Assembly (NCBI GenBank): GCA_040757055.1
Contig: JBFLXY010000017.1
Coordinates: forward strand, 1 to 38,654
DNA: 38,654 nt
DNA from: JAJZRJ01 sp040757055
GTDB taxonomy: Bacteria; Desulfobacterota; Desulfobulbia; Desulfobulbales; Desulfurivibrionaceae
Reading direction: 5' to 3'
In this document: piece by piece, positions 24,448 through 32,055 of the stretch
How positions within the stretch are numbered: position 1 is the stretch's first letter
Layout of the letters: each line of letters begins with the position of its first letter
Position numbers and translations under genes: made by a program
The notes under the pieces: generated by a model
Databases searched by the model: none
Seen by the model: the letters and a program-made list of their open reading frames with translations, nothing else
What the model was told of the DNA's origin: nothing

Positions 24448-26151
24448 TTATGCCTCAGGTTTCCGGCGGAAGGGAACGGTTTTTTCTGCGGTGCCGGGAA
24501 CGGTTTTTGCGGCAAAGCGCAGTCGCAGATGGTTGCCCCGGCCGAGCCATTCCACGGAGTCGGCGAATTTGCGGATGATGAAGATCCCCCGCCCGGAATC
24601 GCCGAGCAGGTGGCGCGGATCGGTGGGGTCAGGCAGGCCGGCCGGGCAGAAGCCGTCGCCCTGGTCGATGATCTCCACGGTGAGGTCGTTGCCGAAGCGC
24701 CAGCGTACTTCCACCGGCTTGGCGGGGTTTTCCCGGTTGCCGTGCCTGAAGGCGTTGACCAGTGCCTCGCAGAGCGCGGCGTGGATCTTGAATTCCAGGT
24801 CGTGGTAGCCGCGGCCGGCGAGTTCGCCCTGAATCGGCGTGTAAAAACAGTGGAGCATGGCATCGAGGTTCTCGAAGGAGGACGGCACCAGGGTCTGGGA
24901 ATGGCAGGCGCGGGAATCCTCGATTTCGAGGGCGAGGATGGTGACGTCGTCCGCCGAGCTGTTGACGCGGGGGAGCGCCACCGTCTCGCCGCTGGCCGCC
25001 GCCACCGTTGCCAGCAGCTGGCCCAGCAGATCCTCCGCATGGATTTCCGGGCTGGCCTGCATGATCTGCCGGAGCATGGCCCGCAGGTCGTCGCTGTTGA
25101 ACACCGAATCCCGCTGGCGCCGCGGCATCTCGGTGAGGCCGTCGCTGTAGGCGATGAGCATGTCGCCGGGTTTGAGCTGATAGTGGCCGGCGGCAAGGGA
25201 GAGGCCGGGAATGGCCCCCAGTGGCGGATTGGCACCCTCGCCGTCGCTGCCGGGGAGCGCGGTGGTTTTCCCTTGGCGGATCAGGAGCAGCGGCGGATGG
25301 CCGGCGCTGATGTAACGGAGCGCCAGGGTCTGGTGGTCGATCTCGCCGCTGATGGCGGTGAAGAAATCATCGCCGCCGAAAAGCCCGGCGTCGATGAGGG
25401 TGTCGTTCAACCGGGTCATGGTCTCCCGCAGCGGCAGGAGGGGGGTGGCGGCGAGGAGGCCGTGGTGGGTCAGGTCGGTGGCGATGCTCCGCAGCACGCA
25501 GTTGACCGCATGGCCCGACTGGTCCTTGAGGCTGAAGAGGGTGCGGCCGCTGTTCCCGGAGGAGACGGAGCGGAGAAAGAGATGGTCGCCGCCTTCGGCC
25601 TTGCAGGGGAGGATGCAGCAGGAGGCAAAGAGCAGCAGGCCGCCGGGCAGTTCGGTATAGCGGGGCGGCGCGGCATTGATGTGGGCGAGGATCTTGCGCG
25701 CCAGGTCGATGCTGATTTCCTGCTCCCGGATGGTTTCCCGCAGCAGGTCGTTCTGTTCCGTCAGGCGCCGGCGGGCATCCCGCAGGGCCAGGTGGTTGCG
25801 GATCCGGGCCAGCGCCTCGGCAGGGTAAAAGGGCTTGACGATGTAATCCACCGCCCCGGCCTCGAACCCCTGCTTGGTGCTCAGCGGATCAGCCTCGCCG
25901 GTGATGAAGATGACCGGCGTGTCGGCGGTGGCGGCCTCGGCCTTGAGCCGCCGGCAGACGGTAAAGCCGTCGAGATCAGGCATCACCACGTCGAGAAGCA
26001 CCAGATCGGGCAGGCCCTGCCGGGCCGCTTCCAGGCCGGTTGCGCCGTTTTCGGCAAAGAGCAGGGTGTAGTCGTGGCGGAGCAGGTTGCGGAGGATGCC
26101 GCGGTTGACCTCGGAATCGTCGATGACCAGGATGGTGGGCCGGTGCGCCAT
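24448..26151 (-). CDS. Receiver-PP2C phosphatase-HATPase fusion regulator
   Basis: 567 residues with three modules. A receiver domain (about 5-120) has the acidic pair in VIDDSE, the phospho-Asp in LVLLDVVMPD and the Lys in YIVKPF. A short coiled coil leads to a SpoIIE/RsbU-type PP2C phosphatase (about 165-400) with metal motifs in EGGDHLF, DQSGHAV, YSDGLTE and ADDVTIL. The C-terminus (about 430-550) is an RsbW-like HATPase with ALCEALVNAFRHGN, DQGDGF and DSGRGIFI. It thus joins phosphatase and kinase of a partner switch under control of phosphorylation. I place the start at 26151 because a perfect promoter lies just upstream; a start at 26187 would lie within the -35 box. Confidence 0.92.
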   Translation of the reverse strand: MAHRPTILVIDDSEVNRGILRNLLRHDYTLLFAENGATGLEAARQGLPDLVLLDVVMPDLDGFTVCRRLKAEAATADTPVIFITGEADPLSTKQGFEAGAVDYIVKPFYPAEALARIRNHLALRDARRRLTEQNDLLRETIREQEISIDLARKILAHINAAPPRYTELPGGLLLFASCCILPCKAEGGDHLFLRSVSSGNSGRTLFSLKDQSGHAVNCVLRSIATDLTHHGLLAATPLLPLRETMTRLNDTLIDAGLFGGDDFFTAISGEIDHQTLALRYISAGHPPLLLIRQGKTTALPGSDGEGANPPLGAIPGLSLAAGHYQLKPGDMLIAYSDGLTEMPRRQRDSVFNSDDLRAMLRQIMQASPEIHAEDLLGQLLATVAAASGETVALPRVNSSADDVTILALEIEDSRACHSQTLVPSSFENLDAMLHCFYTPIQGELAGRGYHDLEFKIHAALCEALVNAFRHGNRENPAKPVEVRWRFGNDLTVEIIDQGDGFCPAGLPDPTDPRHLLGDSGRGIFIIRKFADSVEWLGRGNHLRLRFAAKTVPGTAEKTVPFRRKPEA

Positions 26152-26158
26152 GGGCTTG

Positions 26159-26187
26159 ATTATAGGGGAGACAGGGGCATCTGTCAA
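26159..26187 (-). promoter_or_regulatory. Perfect sigma-70 consensus promoter, leaderless transcript
   Basis: On the minus strand: TTGACA (26182-26187), exactly 17 bases, TATAAT (26159-26164). Only seven bases separate the -10 box from the ATG at 26151, so transcription would begin at or next to the start codon. No Shine-Dalgarno sequence is visible. It drives the five-gene signalling operon down to 20682. Confidence 0.8.
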
Positions 26188-26299
26188 AGCGGAGTTCCAA
26201 TTATGCCGTCGCAGGATTTTTTTCTGAAGCGTTCTTGTCCTGTGCTATAACAAAAAAAGGCAGGGATGGAGGGGAAAACCCGAGACGGAGGAGATTGCC

Positions 26300-28603
26300 A
26301 TGGCTGGCGTCTGGGCGCCGCAGACCCGGTTGCGGCGTTATGCGATCCTGCTGCAGGTGTTCTGGCTTGTCGCCATCGGACTCTCCTTCTTGTGGGGGAT
26401 GCGGGGCGCAGGGAAGCAGACGCTCAAGCTGGCCGCCAACGAGGCGCGGATCAGCCTCGACAAGGACCTGGTCTACCGCCGCTGGGCCACCCGCCACGGC
26501 GGCGTCTATGTGCCGGCCACGCCGGAGACGCCGCCCAACCCCTACCTCTCCCACGTCCCCGAGCAGAACATCGTTACCCCCTCGGGCCGCCGCCTGACCC
26601 TGATGAACCCTGCCTACATGACCCGCCAGGTCCACGAGATGGGGAGGGAGGAATATGACGTGCGCGGCCACATCACCAGCCTCACCCCCCTCAATCCCGG
26701 CAACGCGCCGGACGCCTGGGAGCGCCAGGCCCTGGAGGCCATTGCCGACGGGGAGCAGGAGGTGGTGGGCGAGGCCCTCATCGGCGGCGCCCCCTACCTG
26801 CGGGTGATGCGCCGGCTGGTCACGGAGAAGGGATGCCTCAAGTGCCATGCCGGCCAAGGGTACCAGGAGGGGGATGTCCGGGGCGGGCTGAGCGCCGCCG
26901 TGCCCCTGGAGCCCTATTACGCCATCCTGGCCGGCCAGCGGCGCGACCTCGCCACTGCCCACGGGCTGATCTGGCTGGCCGGGGCCGCGGTCTTCGCCTT
27001 CGGTTTCGTCCGGTTCCGCCAAAGCCTTGCCGAGCAGGAGCGGGCGGAGCAGGCCCTGGAGCAGGCGGCGCTGGAGTGGGTTGCCGCCATGGATGCCTCC
27101 GACGACGCCATCTATCTTCTTGATCTCGACCGCCGCATCCTCCGGGCCAACCAGGCCTTTGGCCGCATGGTGGGCCGGGAGCCGGCATCGCTGACGGGAA
27201 GCCACATCGAGCCGGTGGTCCATCCCGAAGCGGAAAAGCATCTCTGCCCGGTCTGCCTGGCCCAGAAGGAACTGCGCGATGCGGTGATCACCCTGGAGGC
27301 GGACCATCCGAACAACCCGGCCCGCCGGCCCATGGAGATCACGGTGAAGGTCGTGCGGAACGGCGGGGGCCGGCCGCTGAGCATCCTCATGACCCTCCAC
27401 GACCTGAGCCGCAGCCGGCAGGAGCTGGAGGAAAAAGGCCGGATGGAGAGTCTGCTCCGCCAGGCCCAGAAGATGGAGGCCATCGGCACCCTGGCCGGCG
27501 GCATTGCCCACGATTTCAACAACATTCTCTCGCCGATCCTCGGCTATACCGAGATCGCCCTGCAGCAGCTCCCGGCCGAAAGTCCGGTGGCGGACGACCT
27601 CAGGCAGGTGCTGGTGGCAGCGGGCCGTGCCCGAGAACTGGTGCAGCAGATCCTCACCTTCAGCCGGCAGCGGGAGCAGGAGCTCAAGCCGCTCAAGGTG
27701 CAGTTCGTCGTCAAGGAGTCCCTCAAGCTGCTGCGCGCCTCGATCCCCGCCACCATCACCATCAGGGAGGAGATCGATCCCGGCTGCGCCCCGGTGCTGG
27801 CCGATCCCACCCAGATCCAGCAGGTGGTGATGAACCTCTGCACCAATTCTTACCACGCCATGCGGGAGCAGGGCGGCACCCTCACCGTCGGGCTGCGCAT
27901 GGTGGCCCTGGGTGAGGCCGACATGGTCTCGAAGACCGTGCCGGCGCCGGGGCGCTATCTCCGGCTCACCGTGGCCGACACCGGCAGCGGCATGCCGCGG
28001 GAGATGCTGGAGCGGATCTTCGAACCCTATTTCACCACCAAGAAGAAGGGCGAGGGCACCGGCCTCGGGCTGGCCATGGTGCATGGCATCGTCAAGGGGC
28101 TGCGTGGCACGGTCACCGTCTACAGCGAACCGGGCCGGGGCACGGAATTCCATGTCTATCTGCCGGCGGTGGCGGCCCCCCTGGACTCGCCGCCCTTGGC
28201 GGCAGAAGGCCCCCTGCCCGGCGGCAGCGAGCGGGTCCTGCTGGTGGACGACGACGCCATGATCCTCGCGGTGCTGGCGCACCTGCTCGCCGGCCTCGGC
28301 TATGGGGTCGAGTCCTGCGGCGACGCCGGGGAGGCTCTGGAACTCTTCCGGCAGCGGCCGCACTCCTTCGACCTGGTGGTCACCGACATGACCATGCCGA
28401 AAATGACCGGCGAGGCCCTGGCCCGCGAGATGCTCCAGGTGCGGCCGGAGCTGCCGGTCATCCTCTGCACCGGCTTCAGCGAGGGCATGAGTCAGGAAAA
28501 GGCGAGGGCGCTCGGCATCCGCCGCTTCCTCATGAAGCCGGTGGTCCTGGCCGAACTGGCCAGCGCGGTGCGGGCCGCGCTGGATGAAAAGGGGGGCGCA
28601 TGA
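26300..28603 (+). CDS. Haem-c-type sensor hybrid histidine kinase
   Basis: 767 residues, start behind GGAGGAG. TM1 (about 15-35) precedes a periplasmic DUF3365/Tll0287-like domain with RWATRHGGVYVP, NPAYMTRQ and the haem-c motif CLKCH (Cys179, Cys182, His183), which needs export and haem attachment, so a haem redox or gas sensor is likely. TM2 (about 215-235) is followed by a PAS domain with its own Cys pair (CPVC), the H-box with His404 in GGIAHDFNNILSP, an HATPase domain (DTGSGM; GTGLGLAMVHGI), and a receiver with VLLVDDDAM and Asp696 in VTDMTMP. The stop overlaps the next gene (ATGA), indicating translational coupling. Confidence 0.92.
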   Translation: MAGVWAPQTRLRRYAILLQVFWLVAIGLSFLWGMRGAGKQTLKLAANEARISLDKDLVYRRWATRHGGVYVPATPETPPNPYLSHVPEQNIVTPSGRRLTLMNPAYMTRQVHEMGREEYDVRGHITSLTPLNPGNAPDAWERQALEAIADGEQEVVGEALIGGAPYLRVMRRLVTEKGCLKCHAGQGYQEGDVRGGLSAAVPLEPYYAILAGQRRDLATAHGLIWLAGAAVFAFGFVRFRQSLAEQERAEQALEQAALEWVAAMDASDDAIYLLDLDRRILRANQAFGRMVGREPASLTGSHIEPVVHPEAEKHLCPVCLAQKELRDAVITLEADHPNNPARRPMEITVKVVRNGGGRPLSILMTLHDLSRSRQELEEKGRMESLLRQAQKMEAIGTLAGGIAHDFNNILSPILGYTEIALQQLPAESPVADDLRQVLVAAGRARELVQQILTFSRQREQELKPLKVQFVVKESLKLLRASIPATITIREEIDPGCAPVLADPTQIQQVVMNLCTNSYHAMREQGGTLTVGLRMVALGEADMVSKTVPAPGRYLRLTVADTGSGMPREMLERIFEPYFTTKKKGEGTGLGLAMVHGIVKGLRGTVTVYSEPGRGTEFHVYLPAVAAPLDSPPLAAEGPLPGGSERVLLVDDDAMILAVLAHLLAGLGYGVESCGDAGEALELFRQRPHSFDLVVTDMTMPKMTGEALAREMLQVRPELPVILCTGFSEGMSQEKARALGIRRFLMKPVVLAELASAVRAALDEKGGA

Positions 28604-30096
28604 GAGGTCGTGCCGGCTGGCTGTTGCTGGGGCTGGTTGCAGTTCTGTGGCTGGCGTCGGCGGCTGTCGCCGGCCAGCGGGTGGTGGCGGTGATTCCCCG
28701 CGATTCGCCGCCCACCTACTATCAGGACAGCGACGGCCAGGCCGCCGGGTTTGCCGTGGAGGTGATGAATCTGGTGGCGGCGCGCGCCGGCCTTACGGTG
28801 GAATACAGCTTTGCCGCCGACTGGGCGGCGATCATCGCCCAGGTGGAGCGCGGCGAGGCCGACGTGATCCCCAACATGGGCATCAGTCCGGAGCGGCGCA
28901 CCCATCTGGAATTCAGCGACCCGGTGGAGGTCTTTCCGGTGGTCTTCTTCGTCCGGACGGAAGCGGAGTGGGAGCCGGAAGGGCCGGAACAGCGCCATGT
29001 GGGGGTGGTGCGCGGCAGCCTGGCCTACGAGCACCTCAAGGCCCGCCCCAACCTCATTCTCCGGGAGTATGGGGGGTTTACCGACGGCCTCTTCGATCTC
29101 CTCGCCGGCAAGATCGACGCCTTTGCCTGCCCCCAGCCCACTTTTCTCAAGCTGGCGCGGGAAAGCGGGGTGGAGGGGCGGATCAAGGTGGCAGGCCGGC
29201 CCATCACCGACATCAAGCGGGGCATGGCGGTGCGCAAGGGCAACACGGAGCTGCTGGCGCAACTCAACACCGCCATTGCCGGACTGACCGCCAACCCGGA
29301 ATATCAGCAGATCTATGCCCGGTGGTATGCCGCGCCCAAGCCCTTCTGGACCGTGGGGCGGGTTGCCATGGCGGCCGGCGGCGGGCTGCTGCTGGCGGTG
29401 GTGCTGATGGCGCTGTGGCACTATTTTTCGGTGCTCCAGCTCAACCGGGAGCTGGGGGAAAGCATGGCCCGGAGCCGCGAGGCGGAGCGCGCCCTGCTGC
29501 TCTTCCGGGAACTGGTCAACGAGTCCAGCGATGCTCTCTTCGTGATCGAGCCGGCCACCAGCCGCATCCTCGATGCCAATGCCAAGGCCTGGGAGAGTCT
29601 CGGCTACAGCCGGGAGGAACTGCTGACCATGGGGATCATCGATTTCGAGACCCGCCTGCCCGATCGTGCCTCCTGGCAGCAGCACGTGGCCGAGGTGAGG
29701 AAAGGCGGCGCCGCCACGGTGGAAGGCTTTCTGCGCCGCAAGGACGGCGCCTTCTTCCCCGTGGAGGTCAACGTGCGCTACGTGATCCATGGCGGCAGGG
29801 ACTACATGGTGGCCATCACCCGCGACATCACCGAGCGCAAGCAGGCCGAGGCCGAGCGGGAACGGCTGCTCGGCGAGGTCAAGATCCTGAGCGGCATGCT
29901 GCCCATCTGCAGCGCCTGCAAGAAGATCCGCGACGACCAGGGGTACTGGACCCAGGTGGAGACATACATCCACCGCCATTCCCAGGCGGAGTTCACCCAC
30001 AGCCTGTGCCCGGAGTGCGTCAAGGCGCTTTATCCCCAAGTGGCGGAGCGGGTGCTCAACGGCAAGGAAACGCCCTCTTCAGACGGCGGCAACTAG
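28600..30096 (+). CDS. SBP-PAS membrane sensor with C-terminal four-cysteine domain
   Basis: 498 residues. A signal or anchor segment (1-24) is followed by a periplasmic solute-binding protein family 3 domain (about 27-245; GFAVEVMNLVAARAGLTVEY; GEADVIPNMGISPERR), a membrane helix (about 255-278), a coiled coil, a PAS domain (about 300-415), and a C-terminal domain with ICSACKKIRDDQGYW and LCPECVKALYP. Cys437/Cys440 and Cys470/Cys473 could form a four-Cys zinc or iron site. No kinase, GGDEF or EAL domain is present, so how it signals is unknown; it overlaps the hybrid kinase gene and may modulate it. The TAG stop belongs to the terminal repeat of the element at 30094-30261. Confidence 0.88.
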   Translation: MRGRAGWLLLGLVAVLWLASAAVAGQRVVAVIPRDSPPTYYQDSDGQAAGFAVEVMNLVAARAGLTVEYSFAADWAAIIAQVERGEADVIPNMGISPERRTHLEFSDPVEVFPVVFFVRTEAEWEPEGPEQRHVGVVRGSLAYEHLKARPNLILREYGGFTDGLFDLLAGKIDAFACPQPTFLKLARESGVEGRIKVAGRPITDIKRGMAVRKGNTELLAQLNTAIAGLTANPEYQQIYARWYAAPKPFWTVGRVAMAAGGGLLLAVVLMALWHYFSVLQLNRELGESMARSREAERALLLFRELVNESSDALFVIEPATSRILDANAKAWESLGYSREELLTMGIIDFETRLPDRASWQQHVAEVRKGGAATVEGFLRRKDGAFFPVEVNVRYVIHGGRDYMVAITRDITERKQAEAERERLLGEVKILSGMLPICSACKKIRDDQGYWTQVETYIHRHSQAEFTHSLCPECVKALYPQVAERVLNGKETPSSDGGN

Positions 30097-30261
30097 CAGG
30101 ATGTTGAAAAAGTCATCCATGACCTTTTTCAGCCACGAACCCGCGGAAATGAATTCCGCGGGTTCTCACAATTCCGGCGAATTGCAAACTCGCCGGAATT
30201 GGCGCCCCTTCCATGGGGCGCACGCAGGCCGCCGAAAAACAAGTTTTTCAACGGCCTGCTA
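30094..30261. mobile_element. MITE-like multi-hairpin element
   Basis: 168 bases bounded by inverted terminal repeats TAGCAGGatGTTGAAAAA (left) and the complement of TAGCAGGccGTTGAAAAA (right). Between them lie five stem-loops: 30105-30131 (12 bp with a bulge), 30137-30165 (12 bp perfect), 30170-30200 (11 bp perfect), 30202-30221 (7 bp perfect) and 30226-30257 (internal-loop stem carrying the right repeat). It encodes nothing. Its first and last three bases (TAG/CTA) are the stop codons of both flanking genes. It may also act as a bidirectional terminator. Confidence 0.8.
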
Positions 30262-30477
30262 AAGGAGCGGCTCTTTTCCCCCTGGGCCCCAGGTGCACGA
30301 GAGCCGCCGACCCTGCCGGCGGTAGGTGGGGATCTGGAGATAGCGTTCCAGGGCGGCAAGAGTCTGATGGTCGCTGTTGCCCATTGTGGCCTGGCGGGCC
30401 AGGCGCCGCAAGGTTTTCCGGTTCTCTGCGCACGTTATTTTCTGATTGTTCCGTTGTTTCCCGTTGCTGCTTCCCAT
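30259..30477 (-). CDS. Small basic protein of unknown function (72 aa)
   Basis: 72 residues starting MGSSNGKQRNNQKITCAENR, with AGGAGA upstream of the ATG at 30477. The N-terminal half is strongly basic (KTLRRLARQATMG), suggesting nucleic acid binding; a helix follows (HQTLAALERYLQI). No family is recognised. It is divergent from the WYL regulator and converges on the SBP-PAS gene. Its TAG stop is supplied by the right end of the element at 30094-30261, so the last residues (about PGGKEPLL) may differ from the ancestral protein. Confidence 0.55.
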   Translation of the reverse strand: MGSSNGKQRNNQKITCAENRKTLRRLARQATMGNSDHQTLAALERYLQIPTYRRQGRRLSCTWGPGGKEPLL

Positions 30478-30546
30478 GGTTGTCTCCTCTTTTGGTCGCG
30501 AATGATGGTTGCCGTGCACCACGACTCCAGGGTAGGGTATAAAGTG

Positions 30547-30561
30547 GGACATGGAGTGTCC
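30547..30561. promoter_or_regulatory. GGACA-N5-TGTCC palindrome upstream of the WYL gene
   Basis: A perfect 5+5 inverted repeat with a 5-base centre, directly after a TATAAA -10-like sequence (30538-30543) and 32 bases before the WYL gene start. The position fits an operator for the WYL regulator or its divergent neighbour. No good -35 box is seen. Confidence 0.45.
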
Positions 30562-30593
30562 TATGTCGAAAAAAAATGGAGGAGGGCTGAACA

Positions 30594-31619
30594 GTGGAAA
30601 ACAAATCCCAGCTTGCCCGGCTGCTCTTCATCGACCGCGCCATCCGCGAGGGCATGCAGCGCGGGCGTCTTGCCAACTGCACGCGGCTTGCCGCGGAATA
30701 CGAGGTGAGCACCAAGACCATCCTGCGCGACATCGACTATCTGCGGCTCCACTGGGAGGCGCCCATTGCCTACGATGCCCGGCGCAAGGGCTATTTTTAT
30801 ACCGAGGAAAGCTACGCCCTGCCGGCGATCCACCTCAACGAGGGCGACCTTTTCGGGCTGGCCATCGCCCACAAGGGGCTGGAGCAATATCGCAACACCC
30901 CGATCCACGGCAAGCTCGCGGCCCTGTTCCGCAAGATCGAGCAGTCGCTGCCCGAGCGGGTCTCCTGCGATGCCGCCTGGCTCGACAGCCGCATCTCGGT
31001 GGTACCGGAACAGCAGAGCCCCATGGGACCGGCGGTGTGGGAGGCGGTGGCGGCCGGACTGAGCAAGGGCCGCCGCCTGCATCTCCGCTACCAAAAACCG
31101 GGAGCTGCCAAGGACGAGGCGCGGCAGGTGGACCCCTACCATGTGCTGCGCTATCAGGGGGCGTGGTACCTCATCGGCTACTGCCATCTGCGGCAGGCGG
31201 TGCGCAACTTCGCGCTCTCGCGGGTGAGCGAGGCCGCGGTGCAGGGAGATTCCTTTATGATGCCGGCGGATTTTGATCCGGCTGCGGTGGTGGCCGCGAG
31301 CTTCGGCCTGGGAAAGGGGGCAGGGCGGTATCGGGTACGGTTGCGCTTTGTTCCCGCTGCCGCGCCCTATGTGGCGGAACGGGTCTGGCACCCGGAGCAG
31401 CAGCTCAAACGCCACCGCGACGGCGGGGTTACCCTTGCCCTGCCGGCCGGTGATCTGGCGGCCATTAAGCGCTGGGCTCTTTCCTGGGGCAGAGAGGTGA
31501 AGGTGCTGGGGCCGCGGGAGTTGATTACGGCGGTGCAGGCGGAGATTCGGGCCATGGCGGCGTGTTATCCCAGTCCGTTGGCGTCGGGCAATAAAAAAGG
31601 GAATCAACCGGCTGGTTGA
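30594..31619 (+). CDS. WYL-domain transcriptional regulator
   Basis: 341 residues with a GTG start behind GGAGGAGGG. Residues 1-60 form a winged helix-turn-helix (RLAAEYEVSTKTILRDIDYL) of the DeoR/HTH_11 type. The WYL core is at about residues 150-225 (GRRLHLRYQKPG; VDPYHVLRYQGAWYLIGYCH), followed by the C-terminal WCX extension. Such proteins bind DNA and sense nucleotides or nucleic acid ligands; several regulate DNA damage or defence genes. The last ten codons lie in the hairpin that terminates the opposing tRNA operon. The target is unknown; the divergent small gene and its own promoter are candidates. Confidence 0.92.
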   Translation: MENKSQLARLLFIDRAIREGMQRGRLANCTRLAAEYEVSTKTILRDIDYLRLHWEAPIAYDARRKGYFYTEESYALPAIHLNEGDLFGLAIAHKGLEQYRNTPIHGKLAALFRKIEQSLPERVSCDAAWLDSRISVVPEQQSPMGPAVWEAVAAGLSKGRRLHLRYQKPGAAKDEARQVDPYHVLRYQGAWYLIGYCHLRQAVRNFALSRVSEAAVQGDSFMMPADFDPAAVVAASFGLGKGAGRYRVRLRFVPAAAPYVAERVWHPEQQLKRHRDGGVTLALPAGDLAAIKRWALSWGREVKVLGPRELITAVQAEIRAMAACYPSPLASGNKKGNQPAG

Positions 31620-31624
31620 TTCCC
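31593..31624 (-). terminator. Intrinsic terminator of the tRNA-Lys/tRNA-Glu operon
   Basis: On the minus strand, a perfect 11-bp stem (GGGAATCAACC with GGTTGATTCCC, 4-base loop) is followed by T6 (complement of 31593-31598). It starts 12 bases after the tRNA-Glu CCA end and overlaps the last codons and stop of the WYL gene, so one sequence is both terminator and coding. Confidence 0.85.
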
Positions 31625-31636
31625 TAGGTGTTGCAG

Positions 31637-31714
31637 TGGCGTCCCCAACCGGATTTGAACCGGTGTCGCCGGCGTGAAAGGCCGGTGTCCTGGACCTGAC
31701 TAGACGATGGGGAC
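31637..31714 (-). tRNA. tRNA-Glu (UUC)
   Basis: Full cloverleaf of 78 bases including an encoded CCA. Acceptor GTCCCCA pairs with TGGGGAC; the anticodon loop is CTTTCAC with TTC at the centre; the T arm contains GGTTCAAATCC. The D loop is two bases longer than in E. coli. It is second in the operon after tRNA-Lys. Confidence 0.97.
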
Positions 31715-31716
31715 TC

Positions 31717-31792
31717 TGGTGGGTCGTGCGCGACTCGAACGCGCGACTCTCTGCTTAAAAGGCAGATACTCTACCGACTGAGTTAACGACCC
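31717..31792 (-). tRNA. tRNA-Lys (UUU)
   Basis: 76 bases including an encoded CCA. Acceptor GGGTCGT pairs with ACGACCC; the anticodon loop CTTTTAA gives UUU; the T arm contains GTTCGAGTC. It is followed 2 bases later by tRNA-Glu on the same strand. Confidence 0.97.
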
Positions 31793-31813
31793 CCATTTAG
31801 CATAGAAGAGGCT

Positions 31814-31842
31814 CTTTTACAATAGTCGATTTGATGTGTCAA
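31814..31842 (-). promoter_or_regulatory. Promoter of the tRNA-Lys/tRNA-Glu operon
   Basis: On the minus strand: TTGACA (31837-31842), 17 bases, TAAAAG (31814-31819), 21 bases before the 5' end of tRNA-Lys. The -35 box is perfect and the -10 box moderate. Confidence 0.6.
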
Positions 31843-31897
31843 GCATGTCGGCGCGGCCACAGGCCGTGCGCGGTCTGGCGCAACGGCCTTAAAGTGC

Positions 31898-31926
31898 TTG
31901 TTCGCCTGCCGTATGTTTGCTATATC
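31898..31926 (+). promoter_or_regulatory. Promoter of the split rdgC genes
   Basis: TTGTTC (31898-31903), 17 bases, TATATC (31921-31926). Transcription from here gives a leader of about 120 bases before the first rdgC gene. Confidence 0.5.
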
Positions 31927-31927
31927 T

Positions 31928-32033
31928 TGTCAAGCCTGACAGGCGCTCCCCAAGGCGCCTTCCTGGTTGTTTTTCTCCGCAGAAACAAGACGTTGTCGGT
32001 GGGTTCGGTGGTGGCGGCGCCGCGGCCGAACCC
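31928..32033 (+). promoter_or_regulatory. Structured leader of the split rdgC operon
   Basis: Four successive inverted repeats fill the leader: TGTCA-AGCC-TGACA; GGCGC...GCGCC; TTGTTT...AAACAA; and GGGTTCGG (32001-32008) with CCGAACCC (32026-32033), the last enclosing a second GC dyad. The final stem ends 22 bases before the start codon. No known riboswitch or ribosomal leader is recognised. Confidence 0.45.
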
Positions 32034-32055
32034 ATTCCATTGGAGGGAGGAGTCT

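Noticed and set aside
26201..28363. 720-codon minus-strand frame opposite the hybrid kinase
   Set aside because: Shadow of a gene with strong kinase and receiver motifs; no ribosome site or domain.
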